From assembly GCA_030609605.1 (NCBI GenBank), contig JAUWBY010000052.1, positions 1 to 11,510 on the forward strand: a DNA stretch of 11,510 bases, read 5' to 3'. Both the position numbers and the translations under genes were made by a program. Under the pieces are notes generated by a model. It had not been told where the DNA came from and did no database searches. It saw nothing but the letters and a program-made list of their open reading frames with translations. This DNA comes from Candidatus Eiseniibacteriota bacterium. GTDB taxonomy: Bacteria; Joyebacterota; Joyebacteria; Joyebacterales; Joyebacteraceae. Below are positions 1 to 6,220 of this stretch, piece after piece (within the stretch, counting starts at the first letter, position 1; every line of letters starts with the position of its first letter).

Positions 1-102
1 CGCATCGCCCGCTTCGTCGCCGTCCCCAGCGGCGTTCTCTCCCCCATCTCTCGCATCGCCCGCTTCGTCGCCGTCCCCAGCGGCACCACTCCCATCACCT
101 TC
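1..102. repeat. 51-bp tandem repeat in DUF1844 tail
   Basis: Bases 1-33 and 52-84 are identical over 33 nt; the period is 51 bp (17 codons) and the remaining 18 bases of each unit have diverged. Read on the minus strand, the conserved part encodes 'AAGDGDEAGDA'. A degenerate further start ('CCCCAGCCGCC') follows at 102-112. The array reaches the window edge, so more copies may lie to the left. Confidence 0.85.
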
Positions 103-378
103 CCCAGCCGCCACATCGACGTAGTTCATCCGCAGCTGATGGAGAACATGCTCCAGAAGGCGCGTCTCGTCATCGTTGAGATTGCCGGCGCACTTCCGCT
201 TGAGCATGCCGAGCATGTCAATGCTGTCGCGGGCGCCCTCAAGACTCACTCCCACGTCGCCGGTCAGGGGGTGCGCTATCTTCCCGAGCTGCTGCATCGC
301 CGCCGCCTCGAACGTCGCCACGAGGTGAAAGAAGTACCTGTCGATGCCCGTCTCCTGGCCGTTCGTCTCTTCCGTCAC
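1..378 (-). CDS. DUF1844 family protein, C-terminus beyond window edge
   Basis: 126 residues are visible; the reading frame is still open at base 1. Residues 12-88 match what I know of DUF1844, a small, widespread bacterial family of unknown function: an N-terminal helix around 'YFFHLVATFE', then 'QLGKIAHPLTG', 'ARDSIDMLGMLK', 'KCAGNLNDDE' and a final 'HQLRMNYV'. After residue 90 the protein becomes a low-complexity Ala/Gly/Asp/Glu tail made of a 17-residue repeat. No signal peptide or membrane segment is visible, so it is probably cytoplasmic. The GTG at 378 is chosen as start because GGAGG (388-384) sits 5 nt upstream; an in-frame GTG at 390 lies on top of that ribosome site. It has its own promoter and is probably transcribed separately from the glucan genes. 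Family assignment is fairly sure; the function is unknown. Confidence 0.8.
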   Translation of the reverse strand, partial: MTEETNGQETGIDRYFFHLVATFEAAAMQQLGKIAHPLTGDVGVSLEGARDSIDMLGMLKRKCAGNLNDDETRLLEHVLHQLRMNYVDVAAGEGDGSGAAGDGDEAGDARDGGENAAGDGDEAGDA

Positions 379-414
379 AAGAACCTCCACACTTGCCTGC
401 GCACGTTGTCAGCC

Positions 415-425
415 ATATGTCATAT
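415..425. promoter_or_regulatory. Short inverted repeat near DUF1844 transcription start
   Basis: ATATG-T-CATAT is a perfect 11-base dyad in an otherwise GC-rich stretch. It lies 5-15 bases downstream of the predicted -10 element of the DUF1844 promoter, so it covers the likely transcription start. This position would suit an operator, but a dyad this short can occur by chance in AT-rich DNA. Confidence 0.25.
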
Positions 426-429
426 AGGC

Positions 430-458
430 AGTCTAGGCACGCAGGACCGGGTGGTCAA
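430..458 (-). promoter_or_regulatory. Sigma70-like promoter for DUF1844 gene
   Basis: On the minus strand TTGACC (458-453) is followed after exactly 17 bases by TAGACT (435-430), giving a -35 match of 5/6 and a -10 match of 4/6. The predicted start of transcription is near 423, leaving a leader of about 45 nt before the GTG at 378. The -35 element and its first spacer bases (TTGACCACCCG) are identical to those of the ASST operon promoter. Confidence 0.55.
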
Positions 459-481
459 CTGAAACATGACCCCTCACCCGG

Positions 482-518
482 CCAGAGGCCCCCGGGGACG
501 CGCCCCAGGAGCCTCTGG
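482..518 (-). terminator. Hairpin after GH57 gene, possible terminator
   Basis: CCAGAGGC (482-489) pairs perfectly with GCCTCTGG (511-518), and an inner GGGG/CCCC pair can extend the structure. It lies about 80 nt past the GH57 stop and just before the DUF1844 promoter, where a terminator would be expected. No T-run follows on the minus strand, so it is not a classical intrinsic terminator and may instead act as an mRNA 3'-end stabiliser. Together with the promoter and the dyad it is what I can see in the gene-free stretch 379-599. Confidence 0.35.
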
Positions 519-599
519 ATCAGATCGATCTTGCGGCTCGATCCCGTCGACCGCGACGAGCGGCTGGCGCATCAGTCGGACCGTCGGGAGCCGGTATCT

Positions 600-3500
600 C
601 TACTTCAGCATGATCATCTTGGTCACGTTGCTTGTCTCGCCGACCGTGAGACGCGCGAAGTAAACGCCTGACGCCAACCTCCTGCCGCTCTCGTCGCAAC
701 CGCGCCACACCACCGCGTGCTCACCGGACTCGAGGAGACCGGCAAACAGGGTCGTGACCTTCCTGCCAGCTGTGTCGTAGATGTCCAGCCGTCCGTCAAC
801 CCCATCGTCGGCGGCATCCACAATGAACGCGATCGTCGTCAACGGGTTGAACGGATTGGGCCGGTTCTGAAGGAGGCGACTTCCACCCGCGAGAACGCCG
901 TCATCCTCCGCGACCCCGGTCGAGCCCTCATCCGGGACACCGTCTCCGTCGTGATCTATCGTGATCGTGTAGACAGTGTCCAACACGGGGAGCGCCGCAG
1001 ACGCGTTGGACGGCGCACTGTCTCCGCCCAGCTCTCCGTCCGGTTCCGGATCCCAGCATATGGAGGCGACGAGCGAGAACTCCGCATTCACCGGTACGGT
1101 TCCCGGACCCAGTCCGTAGAGCACGTTCCAGGGAATCGCCACCTCGCTGCCGCCGCTCACCCCGTGGTTGTGGAACGAATCCAGGGCCGTGATGATCGAA
1201 TCAGTGAGCGCGGTCGTGATCGTCGGGCTGTCTATGGAGAAGAAACTGGCGGAGTCCCACGCGCCCTGGTGCTGATAGCAGCCGTACTGGAAATCTGCCC
1301 TGAACCCGCTCGCCGTGAAGGTCGTTCCACGCTCCCACGCATCGACGGCCGTGAGATCTGTCTCGCCGTCCGGGCCGCCGGGATCAGTATCAAGGTAGAG
1401 AAGCCAACTGTTCCCTTGAACCTGACCGTTGACGCCCAGGTAGAGGAAGTCCTCGTCCCAATCTACATAGAGGCCATAGAGCTCGTTCATCTCGGGGTCT
1501 TCCGGCGGATGCCAGCCGGAATCATCGTCCGGATCATCGACCACAAGCGTGTACGCCGCCCACTCGGCCGGATCGAAGTAACCGTCGATCGTGATCTTCG
1601 TATCAGCGCCGTAGATGACCCTGATGTCGTCGGTGTTAGTCACCTGAGCGTTGCCGTTGTCCGCAAGGTCAGAGAACGAGTCTGCCGTCAGCAGGAGTTC
1701 GAGTGTTCCTGGTGTCAGAAGCTCGATCGCCTCCGCCGTCGCGGACGCGACCTGGATCTGGATAACGGCGGCGTCTCCGGAGTTGAGAACGGCTGCTCCG
1801 CTCGTCAGCGTGACCTCGGCCACGCCGTCGTCGTCCTCGTCGATGGCAATGCCAGTCTTGACGATGTTGTCGTACTGCACGATCTCGTTGAAGGTTATGT
1901 CGAGACGATCGGCGCTGGGATAGTAGTTGGCCACCACGGGCTGAGGCGCCAGTTCGTCGGTCAGACCGGCGGCCAGAACCTCGAGTTCGGCAATCTCGTC
2001 ATAGTACGGCTCGCTCGCGTAGCCGGCGTAGATGTAGAACTCGAACTGCCCGGTGCCGACGATCTCGTCAACCTCGAGGAGCGTCGCAGTCTGCACCAGG
2101 TTGTGCGAAGCGCCACCGGCGCCGAGGACGACGGCGGCCGTTGCGCCGCTCGAGGTATTCCTCTGCCCGCAGTAGTCCGCCCCCGGATCCCACACACGGG
2201 TGAGCTCCGTGTCCCAGATGAGGTCGACGAGGTCCGGCGTCCAACCGTTCTTTATATAGACGGTCTCGCCTCCTGCATCGTAGATCACGTCGAGGTGCAC
2301 ATCACCAAGCGACAGCTTCACGCGCTTCTCGACGACGCCGGCATTGTGCGTGATCCTGAGCTCGACATCGCTCCCCGAAGCGGAGACGACTTCGAACACG
2401 TAGTCGTCGTGCTCCCGGTCTATGCCGCCGACGCTCACGTCGGAGAGCGCCGCCGTGTGATTCGTCTCGTTCCAGTCACCGGACGTCTCAGCCCAGTACA
2501 CGTTGCAGTTGCCGACGACCGAGTATCCGTATCCGGAGCCCTTCGCGAAGATCCAGTTGGCCTTCCCGCCTATTACCTCGAAAACCGCCATCACGCGGTC
2601 GTTGTAGATCACCGCCTCGTCGCGACCGTCTTCGTCGATGTCCCAGAGTGAGCAGCCGGTCGGGTTCGTACCGTAGATTCCGATCTCATCAGCCCAGAGG
2701 GCAGCTTCAGAATAGACGTTTGCGTTCTTGATGTGGTTCGAGTACCGGTGCTCCCACCCGGCGATCCCGCCGACGTCGTGCCAGCCCGTCTCGTGGAGCA
2801 TCGACATCATCACGTACCACGCGGACTCAGAGAGGTCGTTGTTCGGGCCGGCCACAACCTTGTCGTGGGCGAACTGCCACACACCCTGATAGCCCCACTG
2901 CGGGTCGTGCCCGTCCTGGTTCTCCTCACCGGTGTAACTCGCCCAGTTGCAGTACCAGGAGTTGTTGCTCCCACCGTAGCCGTACCACTCGCCCAGAAGT
3001 CCGTACGTCCCGTTCTGAAGCGTGATGGCGTACGACGGGAATGACGAAACGACATCATTGAGCTTCCAGACGCTGATCTGATCGCTGTAGAGACTGCACT
3101 GCTGGAGAACATAGATGTAGTTGTTGAGTGCGTCGGGATGTGTGACATCGAACCCTGCGACCTCCGCCGCTACCTCCCAGTCGTTCCCATATATGATGAT
3201 CTCATCCGACGTCCCGCCCCAGATCGTCGACATGGCGGCGCCTGCGTCGTACCCCATCTGGCCGTTGAAGTCGTTGTCCATCGGGAGAACCTTGAGACCA
3301 TTGTCGAGAACGTAGACGTGATGGTCGTCCAGATAGCCGTTCATGTAGCCGCAGTGCACGTAATCATCGAGTATCACGGCGGCGACGCCGTTGTCGTAGA
3401 AATCGTCCTTCAGAGTGTTGTCGTTGATGCAGGCCGACGCATCGATGCCGTTGCCATCGTTGTCCGGGTTCTCAAGCCAGACGCGCTCCGGCACCCAGGC

Positions 3501-4613
3501 GACCGTCGGCCACTGGCCGTAGTAGTGGTTCGTGAGCTGGCGGTGTGTGTTGACCGACCAGCTGTTCATGTCGTCGTAGACGAACGGCATGATGTGCTGC
3601 GCGTACGCGGAGGTCAGCATCTGAACCCAGCCCTCACTGATGCCGTTCACGAGGGAATCATTGAAGGCGGGATCGTGCCACTCGGCTCCCGTCACAAGCG
3701 TCCCGGCCATGTGGAAGTTGCCGGGGATGTTGTAGTAGTCGTGCGCATCGAGGATCTCATCGAAGCCGTCATCCGGGTTCGCCGGATCGCCGGCGTACGA
3801 GGCGTTCTCGCCTTTCTCACCCCAGAAGACGGTCGTGTATGTGAGTCCCTGATTGCCGTGCTGCGCGAACGCGACGTTGTGGTCTCCGCGCCTGGGCTCG
3901 TTGGTCGCCGAGAGCTCGTCCATGACGACTCCGTCCACGACTGAGACTATGTGGTAGCGCACAGGCGTCAGCTCGTCCGCTGCGATCTCGCCGATCGCGC
4001 CGCCGAGCGATGCTGCGTCGACACCTGCGGCCTTCGCCGCCGCTTCGATGAATCCAGTCGGAAGATCGATGGAGCATTCCATCGACTGGAGCTTCGGCTC
4101 GATAGCCGCTGCAGTTACAAGACCGGTCGAACGCCCCCGGGACGCGAAATCGAAGGCAACGGCTTCGAACTCTCCCCTCTCGCCGTACCCCAGCCGTATG
4201 GCAGTGTCCCACATGATCGGCACGCGGTGATCGATTCTCCCGGGCATCTCCATTGTTCCGCCCGGCGCGAAGTCCAATAGCACGTAGATGTCCGTGCCGG
4301 CCTCCCGGAAGCAGTCACCCCCGCCACCAAGACCCGTCATCGTGAACATGCCGACGCGGAAGACGAGGCCCGTCTCCTGCTCGTCGGCGTAGAATGCTAA
4401 GATATCTCCGGCATTGCCCGCGGGATCATGATCATCATGGATGCCGTCGATGGCCTTGCAGTTGATCGCTTCCCAGTCATCGAAATGACCGTCCGCCTCT
4501 ATCACGGACGTGCCTCCGAATGAGACCGCTGACATGGCTGTGAGAAACGCCAACGCCGTCAACATGGTAACCATGACTGAACTCCTGACGGCTGCTGCTC
4601 CGCTGTTGTGCAT
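600..4613 (-). CDS. Secreted multidomain GH57-like alpha-glucan hydrolase
   Basis: Likely hydrolyses or rearranges alpha-glucans outside the cytoplasm. Numbering here is from the ATG at 4619. Residues 1-35 are a signal peptide. Residues 38-240 form a beta-rich CBM9/DOMON-like module ('DGHFDDWEA'). The GH57-like catalytic region spans about 245-650: 'WVPERVW' (375-381) supplies candidate nucleophile E378 and 'YGNDWE' (477-482) candidate acid/base D480, with 'AWYVMMSMLHETGWHD' (600-615) resembling family motif 5. The E-to-D spacing of 102 is close to that recalled for archaeal GH57 amylopullulanases. The usual HQP motif is degenerate ('QHGNQG', 253-258). Next come an SbsA-like Ig segment (about 890-1003), a second CBM9-like module ('DGYFDPAEW', 1012-1020), an Asp-rich calcium-type loop ('DHDGDGVPDEG') and a FlgD-like tail with 'PNPFNP' (1254-1259). 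ATG 4613 is preferred as start because GGAGG lies 6 nt upstream of it but abuts ATG 4619. It is coupled to the ASST gene. Family call moderately sure; specificity unknown. Confidence 0.7.
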   Translation of the reverse strand: MHNSGAAAVRSSVMVTMLTALAFLTAMSAVSFGGTSVIEADGHFDDWEAINCKAIDGIHDDHDPAGNAGDILAFYADEQETGLVFRVGMFTMTGLGGGGDCFREAGTDIYVLLDFAPGGTMEMPGRIDHRVPIMWDTAIRLGYGERGEFEAVAFDFASRGRSTGLVTAAAIEPKLQSMECSIDLPTGFIEAAAKAAGVDAASLGGAIGEIAADELTPVRYHIVSVVDGVVMDELSATNEPRRGDHNVAFAQHGNQGLTYTTVFWGEKGENASYAGDPANPDDGFDEILDAHDYYNIPGNFHMAGTLVTGAEWHDPAFNDSLVNGISEGWVQMLTSAYAQHIMPFVYDDMNSWSVNTHRQLTNHYYGQWPTVAWVPERVWLENPDNDGNGIDASACINDNTLKDDFYDNGVAAVILDDYVHCGYMNGYLDDHHVYVLDNGLKVLPMDNDFNGQMGYDAGAAMSTIWGGTSDEIIIYGNDWEVAAEVAGFDVTHPDALNNYIYVLQQCSLYSDQISVWKLNDVVSSFPSYAITLQNGTYGLLGEWYGYGGSNNSWYCNWASYTGEENQDGHDPQWGYQGVWQFAHDKVVAGPNNDLSESAWYVMMSMLHETGWHDVGGIAGWEHRYSNHIKNANVYSEAALWADEIGIYGTNPTGCSLWDIDEDGRDEAVIYNDRVMAVFEVIGGKANWIFAKGSGYGYSVVGNCNVYWAETSGDWNETNHTAALSDVSVGGIDREHDDYVFEVVSASGSDVELRITHNAGVVEKRVKLSLGDVHLDVIYDAGGETVYIKNGWTPDLVDLIWDTELTRVWDPGADYCGQRNTSSGATAAVVLGAGGASHNLVQTATLLEVDEIVGTGQFEFYIYAGYASEPYYDEIAELEVLAAGLTDELAPQPVVANYYPSADRLDITFNEIVQYDNIVKTGIAIDEDDDGVAEVTLTSGAAVLNSGDAAVIQIQVASATAEAIELLTPGTLELLLTADSFSDLADNGNAQVTNTDDIRVIYGADTKITIDGYFDPAEWAAYTLVVDDPDDDSGWHPPEDPEMNELYGLYVDWDEDFLYLGVNGQVQGNSWLLYLDTDPGGPDGETDLTAVDAWERGTTFTASGFRADFQYGCYQHQGAWDSASFFSIDSPTITTALTDSIITALDSFHNHGVSGGSEVAIPWNVLYGLGPGTVPVNAEFSLVASICWDPEPDGELGGDSAPSNASAALPVLDTVYTITIDHDGDGVPDEGSTGVAEDDGVLAGGSRLLQNRPNPFNPLTTIAFIVDAADDGVDGRLDIYDTAGRKVTTLFAGLLESGEHAVVWRGCDESGRRLASGVYFARLTVGETSNVTKMIMLK

Positions 4614-4619
4614 CTTCAT

Positions 4620-4626
4620 CCTCCTC
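4620..4626 (-). promoter_or_regulatory. Ribosome binding site deciding the GH57 start
   Basis: The minus strand reads GAGGAGG directly followed by ATGAAGATG. The strong GGAGG (4624-4620) has zero spacing to the first ATG (4619) and a near-ideal 6 nt to the second (4613). The site lies just after the TGA of the upstream ASST gene (4631-4629), so ribosomes finishing that gene could re-initiate here. Confidence 0.6.
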
Positions 4627-4628
4627 GG

Positions 4629-5996
4629 TCAGTTCTGCCTGCGCTCCATCCAGCCGGCGAGGTAGTCGGGCGAAATCCTGAGCATCTCAAAGATCGACGC
4701 GATGAATTCGCCTCTATCACCTGCGCGTGTGGGGTTTATATACTCCCACACGATCTCTCCGTCAGATGTCACCTCGATCGCGCGTCCGCGATCGGTCTCG
4801 CTTATCAGGGTGTTGCCATTCGGAAGCCGTTCGTTCGACCCACAGGCAAGCGAGTGAAACGTGCTCGTGTCGCTTCCCTTGTAGACCCACGTGATTTGCT
4901 TTGTCAGCGGATCGAACTCCAGAATCCGCGAGGAGCCACGATTCCCGCCGTTGTCGAATATCAGCATGTGCCCGTTCGGCAGGACGGTCGGCTGATGCTG
5001 CTTGAGCCACGGTCCCTCAGACCCCCAGACGACCTCCTCGCGTTCCATGTCGATGACAGCGATGTTGTCGAGCTCCCGGATGGAGATCAGGACGTTTCCT
5101 TTCCTGAATGCCGGCAGCCGCGCCGCCACTCGCCCGTCCAGGACCTCTATCGTATTCGTGTGGAATATGTCTCCCCTGTCAGCCATCCCATCCAGCAGCG
5201 ATGCGAATTGTGAGTTCTCGATCGCCTCGAGTTGTGACACTCGTTTGAGTTCATTCCCCTCCGAATCAAGAACAACGATGAACTCCTCGAGGATCGGATG
5301 CTCAGGATTGATCCTCGGAACGATGTGCGCCTCACGGAGAAGCACGTAGATCCTGCCATCCTTCATGACATCCAGATCATGATGGAACCCACCGAACCTC
5401 GCCCATATCAGATTCGAGTCCCTGTCAATCTTGATCAGCCCGTGGCCGTCAAAGACCGCGAGGATATCGCCGTTCTCGAAGAGGTATGCGCGACGCCAGA
5501 ATCCGGATGCCTTGCTCGATTTCGGGAGCTCTCCCCGGGGACCGGCGCGCCAGGCGTCGATGAACGGGTATCTCCACATGTGCAGGACACGTCCTCGCAT
5601 GTCCATCAGGATCGCGCCCGCGAGGTCGCCGGATGTATACAGGTTCAGCCCCTCCCAGGTCCGCGCGCTGTCGTGAATGGTGACCCCGGACACGTACGGG
5701 GGCTCAGAGGAACCAGACAGATAGCCGATCGACTCCAGTCGCTCGATCTCCGCAAGCTGCCCGTCCGTGAGCACGCCCCTGTCCCTATGCCAACGGCCAC
5801 CCGGCGTCTCCCACTGCTCCATGTCAGCGGCCGCCAGGTCGGAGCTCTCGCGATCCCCCGAGCCATCACGTCCTGTGCACCCCGAAAGCAAAGCTAGAGG
5901 TATGAGGGTGGCCATCACGAGACCTAGTATCAGAGCTCGGGTTCCCGCAGCGCGGGACTCCGCAGTTCGAAAACCGATACTCCCCCCTGTCTCCAC
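4629..5996 (-). CDS. Arylsulfotransferase-like (ASST) lipoprotein
   Basis: 455 residues, resembling the bacterial/archaeal arylsulfotransferase family. Known members are PAPS-independent beta-propeller enzymes that move sulfate between phenolic compounds in the periplasm; many relatives have no known substrate. Residues 20-40 form a lipoprotein signal with the lipobox 'LLSGC' (Cys40), so it should be membrane-anchored outside the cytoplasm. Propeller blades are suggested by repeated 'DG/NG + hydrophobic strand' units: 'FHHDLDVMKDGRIYVL' (204-219), 'FHTNTIEVLDG' (278-288), 'VLPNGHMLIFDNGG' (338-351), 'RLPNGNTLISE' (390-400). H206, H279, R307 ('LISIRELD') and H334 ('KQHQP') occur in the same order as the active-site His/His/Arg/His set of E. 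coli-type AssT, so catalysis seems preserved (inference). The start is GTG 5996: an in-frame TGA lies shortly upstream and no other start would keep the basic n-region, though no clear ribosome site precedes it. First gene of the operon with GH57. Confidence 0.75.
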   Translation of the reverse strand: METGGSIGFRTAESRAAGTRALILGLVMATLIPLALLSGCTGRDGSGDRESSDLAAADMEQWETPGGRWHRDRGVLTDGQLAEIERLESIGYLSGSSEPPYVSGVTIHDSARTWEGLNLYTSGDLAGAILMDMRGRVLHMWRYPFIDAWRAGPRGELPKSSKASGFWRRAYLFENGDILAVFDGHGLIKIDRDSNLIWARFGGFHHDLDVMKDGRIYVLLREAHIVPRINPEHPILEEFIVVLDSEGNELKRVSQLEAIENSQFASLLDGMADRGDIFHTNTIEVLDGRVAARLPAFRKGNVLISIRELDNIAVIDMEREEVVWGSEGPWLKQHQPTVLPNGHMLIFDNGGNRGSSRILEFDPLTKQITWVYKGSDTSTFHSLACGSNERLPNGNTLISETDRGRAIEVTSDGEIVWEYINPTRAGDRGEFIASIFEMLRISPDYLAGWMERRQN

Positions 5997-6045
5997 CGGG
6001 TCTTGCCGGCGAGTCGGATGCAGTCAGATATAGTCACACAAGCTT

Positions 6046-6074
6046 ATGATAGCACAGTTTCAGCGGGTGGTCAA
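6046..6074 (-). promoter_or_regulatory. Sigma70-like promoter for ASST-GH57 operon
   Basis: On the minus strand TTGACC (6074-6069), a 17-base spacer and TATCAT (6051-6046) form a near-consensus promoter; the -10 is preceded by TG one base upstream (extended -10). Transcription would start near 6039, leaving a leader of about 43 nt before the GTG at 5996. Confidence 0.65.
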
Positions 6075-6124
6075 TGAGATGAACCGGCCGGCACCTGATT
6101 CGCAGGGGGTCAGAGCCGGCAAGG

Positions 6125-6153
6125 TTGCCCGCGTGTTCCTAATCGTCTATAAT
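6125..6153 (+). promoter_or_regulatory. Sigma70-like promoter for GH13 gene
   Basis: TTGCCC (6125-6130), a 17-base spacer and a perfect TATAAT (6148-6153). Transcription would start near 6160, about 60 nt before the start codon at 6221. It faces away from the ASST promoter; the -35 elements of the two are 50 bp apart, close enough for one regulator to act on both. The DNA between them holds the palindrome CCGGCCGG (6084-6091) and GCCGGC at 6087-6092 and 6115-6120, without a convincing operator. Confidence 0.65.
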
Positions 6154-6200
6154 GGTCAAGAGAGCGTCAGGACACTGCTACCAACGCATGTAGGTCCGGC

Positions 6201-6213
6201 CCCTTCGGGGAGA
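6201..6213 (+). promoter_or_regulatory. Ribosome site of GH13 gene within a UUCG hairpin
   Basis: GGGGAGA (6207-6213) lies 7 nt before the TTG at 6221 and supports that rare start codon. CCC (6201-6203) can pair with GGG (6208-6210) around a UUCG tetraloop (6204-6207), so part of the ribosome site may be held in a small hairpin. The stem is only 3 bp, so any effect is speculative. Confidence 0.4.
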
Positions 6214-6220
6214 CAACAGC

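Noticed and set aside
139..462. A plus-strand 107-codon frame opposite the DUF1844 gene
   Set aside because: The minus strand carries a recognisable family with a ribosome site and promoter; the plus-strand frame has neither.
717..2651. A plus-strand reading frame of 644 codons opposite the GH57-like gene
   Set aside because: Antisense to the Ig, CBM9-like and FlgD-like segments of a convincing gene; the product is low in domain signal and looks like a codon-bias shadow.
6084..6120. CCGGCCGG palindrome and two GCCGGC copies between the divergent promoters as an operator
   Set aside because: Short GC-only palindromes are common in DNA of this composition; GCCGGC also occurs at 6005-6010, and no longer symmetric site is visible.
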